Shown: in pieces, positions 17,382 to 24,736 of the stretch
How positions within the stretch are numbered: position 1 is the first letter of the stretch
How the letters are laid out: every line of letters starts with the position of its first letter
Source: JALENY01 sp036310185
GTDB taxonomy: Bacteria > Bacillota > Clostridia > Lachnospirales > Lachnospiraceae
Assembly (NCBI GenBank): GCA_036310185.1
Contig: JAXJSH010000100.1
Location: 1 to 41,004 of the forward strand
Reading direction: 5' to 3'
Length of the DNA stretch: 41,004 bases
Program-made: the position numbers and the translations under genes
The notes under the pieces: model-generated
The model's input: only the letters and a program-made list of their open reading frames with translations
Told to the model about the DNA's origin: nothing
Databases searched by the model: none

Positions 17382-18275
17382 TCACTGACCCGGCGAGAAT
17401 TCCACCATATTTTTTCTGAATTTCAGCGGCACAAACTGCTGCTGCAGTTTTCTGTTGGTTCTCGGTTTTATTGCGATGCTCTGGCAGAAATTCCACCAGA
17501 GTTCTTCATAGTCGCCGTCCACATCCGCATATCCATCCAGATATTCTTCCGAAATCCGGATCTGTTCCATAAAAAGGCAGCCTTTTCCCGGTTCATGGGC
17601 CAGCGCATACTGCCGGCCCTCATCATAAATCATCCAGCGTTCCACCGGAAAACGATTGGAAAAGTGATCTGCAATCAAAGGCAGGACATTGTGCCACGGA
17701 TTAATCTTTGCAAATAAAATCCCATTTTTCAGTTCACGAAAACGTACAAACTGAAGCATACGGTGCTGCTCTGTCCAGATATTTTTCTTCATTTCAGATA
17801 CGCGTTTTACATATGGATTGCACAGATTCTCCAGATAATTGGAACTGGTTCCTCCCGGATGGAATCCGGATGGCATCTTTCTGCCATACAGACTTCCCCT
17901 GGGTGACAGGCAGTCTACCAGGGTATGATAGATTGCGTTCGCTTTGTCCGCAAAAGCCCCATATACACATATGGTGATATCACTGTATACGCCCATCCCC
18001 AGCTTTCGCAGTACACTGCGCCTGACTTTTTCCGCCTTTTCTGAATCCGGTATGACTGAAATATATTCGCAGAAAAATTCCAGATTCTCCGGCTGCTGTG
18101 TTCTCAGTTCTACATTCCCATGTCCCACGCCGCTGGCCCAGGCATCATATATCCCTGTAAAAATACCTTCCATGGAATCCTCACACTGAAATATATACTT
18201 TATTCCGTTTTCTGTTCCATATTCCATATCACATCCAGCCCTATAGTTCCTGTTTATTTCCATATTGGGCGGCAT
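17382..18275 (-). CDS. TIGR03915 family putative DNA repair protein (DUF4130)
   Basis: 297 residues. The segment YIFQCEDSMEGIFTGIYDAWAS near the N-terminus and the later FVRFRELKNGILFAKINP...HFSNRFP...WMIYDEGR mark this family, which is found next to, or fused with, partners of the radical SAM protein TIGR03916; some bacteria carry a uracil-DNA-glycosylase-type domain fused to it. Its biochemical function has not been established. The ATG at 18275 is supported by AAAGGAG seven bases upstream, although family homology starts about 25 residues in. It is 95 bases downstream of the radical SAM gene and 42 bases upstream of the helicase start, so co-transcription is likely. Confidence 0.88.
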   Translation of the reverse strand: MPPNMEINRNYRAGCDMEYGTENGIKYIFQCEDSMEGIFTGIYDAWASGVGHGNVELRTQQPENLEFFCEYISVIPDSEKAEKVRRSVLRKLGMGVYSDITICVYGAFADKANAIYHTLVDCLSPRGSLYGRKMPSGFHPGGTSSNYLENLCNPYVKRVSEMKKNIWTEQHRMLQFVRFRELKNGILFAKINPWHNVLPLIADHFSNRFPVERWMIYDEGRQYALAHEPGKGCLFMEQIRISEEYLDGYADVDGDYEELWWNFCQSIAIKPRTNRKLQQQFVPLKFRKNMVEFSPGQ

Positions 18276-18370
18276 ATTCAGCTCCTTTCTGACTATTTCT
18301 TCCTATGTCTGTCATGCAGCAGCTCTTCTTTCCGTTAGTTTTCTTTTCATTAAAAAATACACACATTCTA

Positions 18371-19708
18371 TTACACAATACCCCGCAGCAGATCCACCTC
18401 CTTTGGCTGGGATTCATTTGCTAATCCGCAGTCAAACAGAGAAAGCTGTTCATATCGGATTTCTCCCGGAGCCACCGGTAATTTTTCCCTCGGGTCCAGC
18501 ATATTCCGAAGTATATAATCCGCATCCAGTTTGGTGGGATACATCATTTTCCCATTACAGGTAATAAAATACAGAGCCCGTTTCAGAACAACGCCCATCT
18601 TCTTCAGATTCTCGAAAGTAAGCGTCCCGTGTTTTCTGGCACCTACAATTCGCCATGCAGAAGTGGGTCCGATTCCCGGAACACGCAGCAGCGTATAATA
18701 ATCAGCCGTGGATACCTCTATCGGAAATTCTTCCAGATGGCCGATGGCCCAGTCACACTTTGGATCCAGCAGCGTGTTAAAATTCGGTTTTGCTTCCGTT
18801 AACAGCTCTTCACCTTTAAATCCGTAAAAACGCATCAGCCAATCTGCCTGATATAAGCGATGTTCCCTGAGCAGCGGCGGTCCGTTCACCGTAGCCGGAA
18901 GGCTGCTGTCTTCATTCACATTGACAAAAGCCGAATAAAATACCCGCTTCAGTTCAAACTGGCGATACAGAGACTGTGCCACCTGTACAAGCTGATAATC
19001 CGACTCTCCGGCTGCCCCGATGATCATCTGGGTGCTCTGCCCTGCCGGTACAAAAGGCTGCGCATGCCTGTAAACTGCAAGTTCCTCTTTGCTCTCTTTT
19101 ACCCGTGTCTGAATGGCACGCATGGGTTTTAAAATCGTATTCCGGCTCTTATGGGGTGCCAGTTTTTTCAGTCCATCCGCTGTTGGAAGTTCCAGATTGA
19201 TGCTCATACGATCCACATAATACCCAACCCGGTCAATCATCTCCTGTGATGCTCCCGGTATGGCTTTCAGATGAATATACCCCTGAAAATGATACTCTGT
19301 GCGCAGTTTGTAAACAGTCTGAAACAGCAGTTCCATCGTATAGTTCGGACTATGAAGTACGCCCGAACTGAGAAACAGCCCCTCAATATAGTTTCTTCTG
19401 TAAAAGCCGATCGTCAGCCTGCATACCTCCTCCGGAGTAAAGGAAGTACGAACCACATCATTTGATGCACGATTCATACAATATTTACAATCAAATACAC
19501 ATTCATTTGTAAAAAGTATCTTCAAAAGCGTTATACAGCGCCCATCTGCTGCAAAACTGTGACAAAGTCCGCTTGCCACACAGTTTCCGATGCCGGTTCC
19601 ATCATTTTTCCGATCATGCCCGCTGGATGTACAGGCCACATCATATTTGGCCGCATCCGCCAGAATATTCAGTTTTTCTTTGATGGTCATCTCTTCCTGA
19701 ATCAACAT
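18371..19708 (-). CDS. TIGR03916 putative DNA modification/repair radical SAM protein
   Basis: 445 residues. The radical SAM CxxxCxxC motif is Cys70-Cys74-Cys77 (CVFDCKYC), preceded by further cysteines at 26, 43, 49 and 58. A helix-hairpin-helix DNA-binding motif, LLRVPGIGPTSAWRIVGARKHG, lies at about residues 340-361. The C-terminus contains QLSLF (421-425), a match to the consensus by which bacterial repair proteins bind the DnaN sliding clamp. The start at 19708 has GAGG nine bases before it. Upstream are two LexA boxes. The family is widespread but its reaction is unknown; nucleic-acid repair or modification is inferred from the HhH domain, partners and regulation. Confidence 0.92.
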   Translation of the reverse strand: MLIQEEMTIKEKLNILADAAKYDVACTSSGHDRKNDGTGIGNCVASGLCHSFAADGRCITLLKILFTNECVFDCKYCMNRASNDVVRTSFTPEEVCRLTIGFYRRNYIEGLFLSSGVLHSPNYTMELLFQTVYKLRTEYHFQGYIHLKAIPGASQEMIDRVGYYVDRMSINLELPTADGLKKLAPHKSRNTILKPMRAIQTRVKESKEELAVYRHAQPFVPAGQSTQMIIGAAGESDYQLVQVAQSLYRQFELKRVFYSAFVNVNEDSSLPATVNGPPLLREHRLYQADWLMRFYGFKGEELLTEAKPNFNTLLDPKCDWAIGHLEEFPIEVSTADYYTLLRVPGIGPTSAWRIVGARKHGTLTFENLKKMGVVLKRALYFITCNGKMMYPTKLDADYILRNMLDPREKLPVAPGEIRYEQLSLFDCGLANESQPKEVDLLRGIV

Positions 19709-19744
19709 AATATATATCCTCTGTTTTCATAACACGCCAAGCCA

Positions 19745-19791
19745 GAACAAGTGTTTGTATCTATATTATCACGAACATTTGTTCCTGTAAA
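19745..19791 (-). promoter_or_regulatory. SOS promoter with two LexA boxes
   Basis: Minus strand: -35 TTTACA (19786-19791), 17 bases, -10 TAATAT (19763-19768). The spacer contains CGAACATTTGTTCC (19772-19785), a perfect match to the Gram-positive LexA/DinR box GAAC-N4-GTTC. A second box, GAACAAGTGTTT (19745-19756), one base off, covers the expected start site. The two are 28 bases apart, start to start. LexA bound here would block the radical SAM-DUF4130-helicase operon until DNA damage. Confidence 0.85.
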
Positions 19792-19933
19792 GAGTTTCAG
19801 ATATATTTTAACTACAAATTTTCTGCAATTATTTCTGGCTGATAACAGCGCCGTGAACAAAACAACCAGCCAGAATCTTTCGTTTTAACGAGAACCCAGC
19901 CCGAAGGGATATTTCATCTACAGTACGCATTTT

Positions 19934-19985
19934 TTTAATAAAAAAACAGATACATCAAAATAGAAATTTCTATCTGATCTATCTG
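19934..19985 (-). terminator. Terminator of csoR
   Basis: Minus strand: a long hairpin starting CAGATA and ending TATCTG, with an inner ATAGAAATTTCTAT core, followed by TTTTTTTATT. It lies directly after the csoR stop codon. Confidence 0.85.
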
Positions 19986-19997
19986 TTTCTCTCTATA

Positions 19998-20354
19998 CTA
20001 TTTTATAAACCGGTCAATGGCTGTCGCCAGTTCATCCAAAGCCTGCTTATTTCCCTCCTCTACCGCATCCACGATGCAATGTTCGATATGATCCTGAAGG
20101 ATCACTTTTCCAGTATTATTAATCGCCGCTTTCACCGCAGACAACTGAATCAATACTTCTGTGCAGTCTCTGCCCTCTTCCACCATGCGGCGGATGGATT
20201 CCAGATGTCCAATGGCTCTGGACAGCCGGTTGATCACCGCTTTTGTCTTAGCATGGCTGTGTGTATGATTATGCAGGTGTTCGCTTCCATCATGAGTGTG
20301 GCGTACCACTGTTCCGTCTTCCATCATGTGTTCATGCTCTTTCTGTTCGCTCAT
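19998..20354 (-). CDS. CsoR/FrmR family metal-sensing repressor, copper type
   Basis: 118 residues. The helical CsoR core runs from about residue 36. The Cu(I) ligand set is intact: Cys64, His89 and Cys93, with the same 25- and 4-residue spacing as CsoR of Mycobacterium. The N-terminal 35 residues are rich in histidine (HEHMM...HTHDGSEHLHNHTHSH), an extension most family members lack, which may buffer or pre-bind metal. GGAGG precedes the ATG. No copper exporter or chaperone is adjacent, so the targets are elsewhere or the site is autoregulatory; I did not find a clear GC-rich CsoR operator upstream. FrmR-type aldehyde sensing is unlikely given the complete C-H-C set. Confidence 0.9.
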   Translation of the reverse strand: MSEQKEHEHMMEDGTVVRHTHDGSEHLHNHTHSHAKTKAVINRLSRAIGHLESIRRMVEEGRDCTEVLIQLSAVKAAINNTGKVILQDHIEHCIVDAVEEGNKQALDELATAIDRFIK

Positions 20355-20553
20355 AGTTCCTCCTCATGCTGAAATCCGTCTGCAATCTGTGTTTCATCCG
20401 GATTTTATTTTCTGTGGTCAGACCATTTCATCTATCTGCGATTATGATCAATAATCCCACATGTTTTATTATTTTACCACATCAGGGTTTGTTTTGCACT
20501 ATTTAAAACAGATATACAGACCTCCCGATTCTTCTTTTTCTTCATTCACTTAC

Positions 20554-20582
20554 TTGTCTTTTTTTCGCAGCTGTTGTACTAT
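20554..20582 (+). promoter_or_regulatory. Promoter of xpt
   Basis: TTGTCT (20554-20559), 17 bases, TACTAT (20577-20582). Both match four of six bases. The start site near 20589 puts the repeat hairpin at the very 5' end of the transcript. Confidence 0.5.
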
Positions 20583-20593
20583 AGTTTTAATTA

Positions 20594-20630
20594 GATACCA
20601 GGGTCAAAAGGTCAAAATACCTTTTGACCT
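20594..20630. repeat. Dispersed hairpin of the GGGTCAAAAGGT type, copy B
   Basis: GGTCAAAAGGT (20602-20612) and ACCTTTTGACC (20619-20629) make a perfect 11-bp stem with a 6-base loop. The 21 bases from 20594 are identical to those from 30676. It lies in the presumed xpt leader without a T run, so it may be a leader structure, an operator or a small repeat. Confidence 0.6.
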
Positions 20631-20671
20631 CAACATCTTAATTATACGAACTTTTCAGGAGGATAAAAAAC

Positions 20672-21244
20672 ATGCGACTTTTAGAAGAACGGATTCTTAA
20701 AGACGGCGTTGTAAAACCAGGAAATATTTTAAAAGTAGACAGTTTTTTAAATCACCAGATGGACATCTCATTGATCAACGAGCTGGGGAAAGAATTTAAA
20801 AGACTTTTTGCAGATAAACCAGTCAATAAAATCCTGACCATCGAGGCATCCGGAATCGGCATCGCCTGCATCGCAGCACAGTATTTTGACTGTCCGGTCA
20901 TTTTTGCCAAAAAAGCCCAAAGCGTCAATCTGGACGGTGAAATGTATACGACAAAAGTGGAATCCTTTACCCACAAACGCGTGTATGACGTAATCCTATC
21001 AAAAAAATATCTTGGACCGGAGGACCACGTTCTGATCATTGATGATTTTCTGGCAAATGGATGCGCACTCCTTGGTCTGATCGATATCGTCAATAAATCC
21101 GGAGCAACTATTGAGGGCGCCGGCATTGTGATTGAAAAAGGTTTTCAGGAAGGCGGTCAGAAAATCCGGGATATGGGAATCCATCTGGAATCCCTTGCTA
21201 TCATTGATCACATGACCGATGATTCTGTTATCTTCCGTTCATAA
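20672..21244 (+). CDS. xpt: Xanthine phosphoribosyltransferase
   Basis: 190 residues, standard for Xpt. It converts xanthine and PRPP to XMP in purine salvage. The type I phosphoribosyltransferase PRPP-binding motif is VLIIDDFLANG (about residues 121-131). The N-terminal MRLLEERILKDGVVKPGNILKVDSF, the IEASGI loop and YTTKVESFTH are Xpt-specific. AGGAGG lies nine bases before the ATG. It has its own promoter and a long terminator, so it is monocistronic; no purine permease follows it here, unlike in Bacillus. Confidence 0.97.
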   Translation: MRLLEERILKDGVVKPGNILKVDSFLNHQMDISLINELGKEFKRLFADKPVNKILTIEASGIGIACIAAQYFDCPVIFAKKAQSVNLDGEMYTTKVESFTHKRVYDVILSKKYLGPEDHVLIIDDFLANGCALLGLIDIVNKSGATIEGAGIVIEKGFQEGGQKIRDMGIHLESLAIIDHMTDDSVIFRS

Positions 21245-21247
21245 GTT

Positions 21248-21313
21248 CAGGGGCTGCATCAGACCAGTGTTTTCATTTATAAATGACATTGATCTGATAC
21301 AGCCCCTGTTTTT
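21248..21313 (+). terminator. Terminator of xpt
   Basis: CAGGGGCTG (21248-21256) pairs with CAGCCCCTG (21300-21308), with further pairing ATCAGA/TCTGAT inside, then TTTTT. It begins a few bases after the xpt stop codon. Confidence 0.9.
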
Positions 21314-21326
21314 GACCTTTATTCTA

Positions 21327-22313
21327 CTATTTGTACTGTTTCAGCAGTTTCTTCAGAAAATCCCTGTAATCTTCTGCCACTGACTTAGGTTTCAGTATCT
21401 TCACACCGGTTCCAAGACCGGAAACCCAACCAAAAAAGGATTCGCTGACAGCAACTTCCACCCGCACTTTGAAAGTACCGTCCTTCTGTGATTTTATATC
21501 CACATCTCTCCCAAAACGATCCATCACCACACCGGCATACTTGTCCTTAAATCCAAGCTCAACCGTCTGCACTTTTCCGCCGGACATACCAAATGTTTTT
21601 TTCACATATTTATCCGCATCCAGACCGGCTGCCTTTTCTTCCCCCTGACGGGACTCCTGCACAATCTGGATACCAGCCATTTTGTCTACACGGTAATGTT
21701 TCATTTTATCCGAATTGTGGTCATACGCCACCAGATAATAATTTTCTTCAACCCAGTACAAAAACCAGGGACTCACCAGATAACGTGCCCCGTCTTTTCG
21801 GAACTGCATCTCTTTTTTCACGTTCCACTCGTAGTATTGAAAACTGATCGGATGGTTATCGGAAAGGGCGGAGTGAATTTTATCTACATTATAATAGACA
21901 CTTTCACTCATGGTTTTGATTCTGTTATTTACATGTACCTGCCGCTGCAGCTGTTTGGCTCCATGTTCACTGGTCATACTTTCCAGTTTTTTTACCAGTT
22001 CTTCCGCTTTTTTTGCTGTGATAAATCTGGAGGACTGAACCGCATCCACCAAAAGTTTCAATTCCGGAAGTTCAAAAGAACGGCTTCCCATATAATATCC
22101 GGCAGGCTGACTTTTTCGAAACCGGATATCCAGTCCGAACTGTTTCAAAACCTCCATATCGTCATAGACACTTTTACGTTCAGCAGCGATTCCATTTTCC
22201 TCCAACGCAGACAATATCTGCTGCATATTGATTGCATGATTTTCATCTGTTTTTTGTAAAAGCATCTGCATCAAATAAAGAATTTTCAGTTTTTGATTAA
22301 AAGCCTTTGCCAT
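21327..22313 (-). CDS. WYL-domain transcriptional regulator (YafY/DeoR-type)
   Basis: About 328 residues. An N-terminal winged helix (LKILYLMQMLLQKTDENHAINMQQILSAL... about residues 6-70) is followed by a WYL domain (about 145-225) with SPWFLYWVEENYYLVAYDH and KHYRVDKMAGI, and a C-terminal WCX-like segment. Such proteins sense small ligands or nucleic acid and often regulate DNA-damage or defence genes. The start at 22313 follows GAGAGG by eight bases. The longer frame beginning at 22415 is excluded because that ATG lies inside the gene's own promoter. No clear target lies next to it. Confidence 0.9.
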   Translation of the reverse strand: MAKAFNQKLKILYLMQMLLQKTDENHAINMQQILSALEENGIAAERKSVYDDMEVLKQFGLDIRFRKSQPAGYYMGSRSFELPELKLLVDAVQSSRFITAKKAEELVKKLESMTSEHGAKQLQRQVHVNNRIKTMSESVYYNVDKIHSALSDNHPISFQYYEWNVKKEMQFRKDGARYLVSPWFLYWVEENYYLVAYDHNSDKMKHYRVDKMAGIQIVQESRQGEEKAAGLDADKYVKKTFGMSGGKVQTVELGFKDKYAGVVMDRFGRDVDIKSQKDGTFKVRVEVAVSESFFGWVSGLGTGVKILKPKSVAEDYRDFLKKLLKQYK

Positions 22314-22399
22314 AGCAGTATCCTCTCCCGAAAATGGAGACCGCAGTATGGAATCCATCTGACGTCTTCCTGTTTTCTTTTTCGACAATTTATCACTTG

Positions 22400-22428
22400 A
22401 GTATAGCTTTTCCATGAAAATTTGTCAA
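22400..22428 (-). promoter_or_regulatory. Promoter of the WYL regulator
   Basis: Minus strand: TTGACA (22423-22428), 17 bases, TATACT (22400-22405). It is near consensus. The start near 22393 gives a leader of about 80 bases and decides the start codon of the WYL gene. Confidence 0.8.
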
Positions 22429-22473
22429 TGCGTATCCATGGGAGGTTATACTGCTTTTGCCGGAACAGCGGCA

Positions 22474-23028
22474 TTATTTTTCTGAATTTCTGTTTTCCAG
22501 AGCGATCTTATTAACCGAAGACCCGGACTGACGCTGATTCTGAACCAGTTTTGTCAAGATCGTATGTACGGGTTTGTACAGCACAAGGGCCACCACAACA
22601 TTCCCGATGCAATGCGCAATATCAAAAGGAATGCCGGATATCCAGTAAGAAAATCCTGCTGCCCATCCGCCGGCGATAAAATAGGGAATCGCATATAAAA
22701 ATCCGTACATCAGACCAAAAGTGCCGGAAACAATACTCCATACAATTGCCGAGGTCTGTTTTCCAATCAACAGCACCACAATTGCCAGTATACTCCAGAT
22801 ATACAGATATCCGAACCACCAGACACCAAATCCCCAGGCCAGACCTTCCAGAATGGCAAAAGCATAAATAATAAAGAATACTTTCTTTTTATAAACCTGC
22901 GTATATACGATCACCAGCAATGAAACCACTTCAATGTTCGGCAGAAACGACATGCCAACCTGCCCTACAAACATCAATGCCGTCAGCAAAGCCATTGTCA
23001 CCAGCTCTCTGGTCCTGATTTTTCCCAT
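22474..23028 (-). CDS. ECF transporter S component, predicted cobalamin/corrinoid uptake
   Basis: 184 residues with about five or six hydrophobic helices, the size and shape of an energy-coupling-factor substrate-binding (S) subunit. The N-terminal RELVTMALLTALMFVGQVG resembles the start of many S components, which contact the shared EcfT. It lies 6 bases after the DUF4430 gene, under the same cobalamin riboswitch, so a corrinoid is the likely substrate. The EcfA/A'/T module is not in the window, as expected for group II ECF systems that share one energising module. Family (CbrT-like or another) was not determined. Confidence 0.85.
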   Translation of the reverse strand: MGKIRTRELVTMALLTALMFVGQVGMSFLPNIEVVSLLVIVYTQVYKKKVFFIIYAFAILEGLAWGFGVWWFGYLYIWSILAIVVLLIGKQTSAIVWSIVSGTFGLMYGFLYAIPYFIAGGWAAGFSYWISGIPFDIAHCIGNVVVALVLYKPVHTILTKLVQNQRQSGSSVNKIALENRNSEK

Positions 23029-23034
23029 TTTCGA

Positions 23035-23439
23035 TCAATATCCTTCCATCATGGTAAGTTCATATGCCTCACCGTCCGCGATCGGAGTCTGATCAGCAGA
23101 TGTATTCACCTGTTCGCCGCCTTTTGTAATACACCACCACTGCTGTTTGCTGTCATCTGCGGTCTCCTCATCAACAGTTGTGATAAACATACCATAGTCA
23201 CCTATTTCTCCGTCTACAAGACCTTCGCCCGTAATCACTTCACCCAAATATGCTGCATCCGTCTGATAAGTAAACTCTTTTTCCGTTCCATCTCCATGAA
23301 CGACTGTAACTGTAATTTCTTTTGCTCCGGCTTCACCCTTTGGCATGAAATTCCTGTACAGCACAAACATCAACACCGCTGCAGCTGCCAGAATTGCAAC
23401 TGCCAAAACAATTTTCTTAGTACTTGCCTTTTTTTCCAT
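23035..23439 (-). CDS. Membrane-anchored DUF4430 (transcobalamin-like) protein
   Basis: 134 residues. An N-terminal uncleaved signal-anchor (KKIVLAVAILAAAAVLMFVLY, residues 8-28) is followed by an extracytoplasmic domain with YLGEVITGEGLVDGEIGDYGMFITTV, QQWWCITKGGEQVNTSADQTPI and DGEAYELTM, the pattern of DUF4430. DUF4430 resembles the C-terminal cobalamin-embracing domain of transcobalamin and intrinsic factor. Together with the cobalamin riboswitch upstream and the S component downstream, this suggests a tethered corrinoid-binding protein that feeds the transporter. Direct binding is inference. AGAGG precedes the ATG. Confidence 0.85.
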   Translation of the reverse strand: MEKKASTKKIVLAVAILAAAAVLMFVLYRNFMPKGEAGAKEITVTVVHGDGTEKEFTYQTDAAYLGEVITGEGLVDGEIGDYGMFITTVDEETADDSKQQWWCITKGGEQVNTSADQTPIADGEAYELTMMEGY

Positions 23440-23468
23440 TTTGTCCTCTCTCCTTGCTTTTTCTTTGT

Positions 23469-23503
23469 AAAAAAAAGAAAAGTCCGCTTCATCAAAGCGG
23501 ACT
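23469..23503 (-). terminator. Riboswitch-controlled terminator (expression platform)
   Basis: Minus strand: AGTCCGCTT and AAGCGGACT form a perfect 9-bp stem with a 5-base loop, followed by TTTTCTTTTTTTT. It lies between the riboswitch and the DUF4430 start. A second AGTCCG about 17 bases upstream could pair with the CGGACT arm and act as an antiterminator. Confidence 0.85.
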
Positions 23504-23574
23504 GCAATCTAATCGGACTCATTGACTCTGCATTGTTTCACAGACAAAAGGCTTAACATCTTTAATCACTCTTC

Positions 23575-23745
23575 TGTATACAAATCAAGTCAGAAATACC
23601 TGTTTAGAATGTTCTACTTTGACTGGAAGCACCATTCTACATACTATCAGGTAATCTGACTTCGGGTTTCCCCTTCACAGTGACCTCATCGTTTAGGATT
23701 CGAACCTAATTCCCACTGATAATATGCTCACTTTCTTTCGTTTTA
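23575..23745 (-). ncRNA. Cobalamin riboswitch
   Basis: On the minus strand the conserved pieces come in the right order: GGGAATTAGG-TTCGAATCCTAA (around 23698-23714), GTCACTGTGA (23675-23684, family consensus GCCACTG), a GGGGAAACCC hairpin, the B12-box-like AAGTCAGATTACCTG (23648-23662) and a TAGAATG/CATTCTA hairpin (23605-23639) in the place of the kissing-loop stem. A promoter lies just upstream and a terminator downstream, so it probably switches transcription off when adenosyl- or methylcobalamin is plentiful. Exact ends are approximate. Confidence 0.8.
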
Positions 23746-23753
23746 CTGTTTTT

Positions 23754-23782
23754 ATGCTACCACCCGGGTAAAAATTTGTCAA
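23754..23782 (-). promoter_or_regulatory. Promoter of the cobalamin riboswitch transcript
   Basis: Minus strand: TTGACA (23777-23782), 17 bases, TAGCAT (23754-23759). The start near 23747 matches the 5' end of the riboswitch. Confidence 0.7.
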
Positions 23783-23822
23783 TCTGCAAATCTCATTTGG
23801 AATCTGCCATTTTACACCTTTA

Positions 23823-24734
23823 TCAGCTGACATCTTTTGCCACAACTTTCCGATTGGCCTTCTCGCCTTTCAGCACTAGCCCCGGAATACTTCCCACAAA
23901 CCGGTACAGCTGGGAATATCCGTATACTTTTACATTAAAATTGGGGTGCACTTTTCGTATTTCCTGTCCCAGGGTTACCAGCGCAATGCCTTTTTTCCCA
24001 TTTCTCTCAACAATCTTGCGAATATCATGGATCACCGTATTCTCAGAATCCTCCTGTTCTTTCAGACTCACGGTAAAACCGCTGATGGTCTTGTCGACCA
24101 CAAGCTGAGGCATGTCCGCCAGGAATTTTGACAGCTGGCTGTATCCATAATTACGAATATCAAAATCCGGATACTTGATCTGCAGTTTGCTGCCGATTTC
24201 TCCAAGTCCTGTGATTTTCCCACTGTTTTCGTTTTTCGTGATAATATTGATAATATCCTTCTGAATGGAATCTTTTGTGGAAATAACTTTTTCTTCATCT
24301 GCTGTCAACAGATTTTCCAGTTCCGTAAAAACGGTACACGCCGCACGGAAAGAAGACGGTGTTTTTCTCTCTCCCATACCGATCACGGTTTTTCCTGATT
24401 CACGGAGACGGCTGGCCAGACGGGTAAAATCACTGTCACTGGATACGATGCAGAATCCATCCATATTATTGGTGTAAAGCAGATCCATCGCATCAATGAT
24501 CAACGCGGAATCCGTTGCATTTTTTCCGGATGTATTGGAGAACTGCTGAATGGGCGTAATGGATTTTTCCAGAAGCAGTTCACTCCATTTGGCATTTCTC
24601 TGATTTGTAAAATCTCCATAAATCCGTCGGTAAGTTGCCTCACCGTATTCTGTCAGTTCATCCAGAATACCATCAATATATTTTGATGAAACATTGTCGG
24701 AGTCGATCAAAAGCGCAAAGCGTTTTTCTCCCAT
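23823..24734 (-). CDS. NYN-domain protein with two LOTUS/OST-HTH-like domains
   Basis: About 303 residues. The N-terminal 150 residues are a NYN (PIN-like) nuclease domain with acidic residues in LLIDSDN, ATDSALIIDAMDLL and VSSDSDFTRL. Two related C-terminal segments follow (about 165-235 and 240-300), each ending in a NYGYSQLSKFL or VYGYSQLYRFV motif: tandem OST-HTH/LOTUS modules, an RNA-binding fold. The architecture recalls eukaryotic MARF1 and bacterial NYN-LOTUS proteins; RNA cleavage or binding is inferred. I start at 24734 (MGEKRFALLIDSDN); the longer frame from 24791 overlaps the upstream gene. It is 2 bases downstream of the homocysteine methyltransferase gene. Confidence 0.88.
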   Translation of the reverse strand: MGEKRFALLIDSDNVSSKYIDGILDELTEYGEATYRRIYGDFTNQRNAKWSELLLEKSITPIQQFSNTSGKNATDSALIIDAMDLLYTNNMDGFCIVSSDSDFTRLASRLRESGKTVIGMGERKTPSSFRAACTVFTELENLLTADEEKVISTKDSIQKDIINIITKNENSGKITGLGEIGSKLQIKYPDFDIRNYGYSQLSKFLADMPQLVVDKTISGFTVSLKEQEDSENTVIHDIRKIVERNGKKGIALVTLGQEIRKVHPNFNVKVYGYSQLYRFVGSIPGLVLKGEKANRKVVAKDVS

Positions 24735-24736
24735 AA

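Larger units (their letters stand above)
19709..19997. other. Intergenic region between the radical SAM gene and csoR
   Basis: Holds the SOS promoter (19745-19791) and the csoR terminator (19934-19985). Between them a 7-bp stem CTGGCTG/CAGCCAG (19835-19841 with 19867-19873) has a 25-base loop; I can give it no role. Confidence 0.5.
20355..20671. other. Divergent intergenic region csoR / xpt
   Basis: About 317 bases. It holds the xpt promoter (20554-20582) and a repeat hairpin in the xpt leader (20594-20630). No purine riboswitch core was found, although xpt is a common riboswitch target in Firmicutes. Nothing else was recognised. Confidence 0.5.
23440..23822. other. Long regulatory region ahead of the DUF4430 gene
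   Basis: About 380 bases, nearly all explained as one control region on the minus strand: promoter (23754-23782), cobalamin riboswitch (about 23575-23745) and terminator (23469-23503) before the DUF4430 start. Confidence 0.7.

Noticed and set aside
20583..20671. Guanine/xanthine riboswitch or PurR box before xpt
   Set aside because: The conserved purine-riboswitch core is absent, and the CGAAC near 20647 is a single weak match placed next to the ribosome site.
22440..22475. TGCCG/CGGCA hairpin after the ECF S gene as a terminator
   Set aside because: The stem is only five pairs and is followed by A-rich, not T-rich, sequence on the minus strand.
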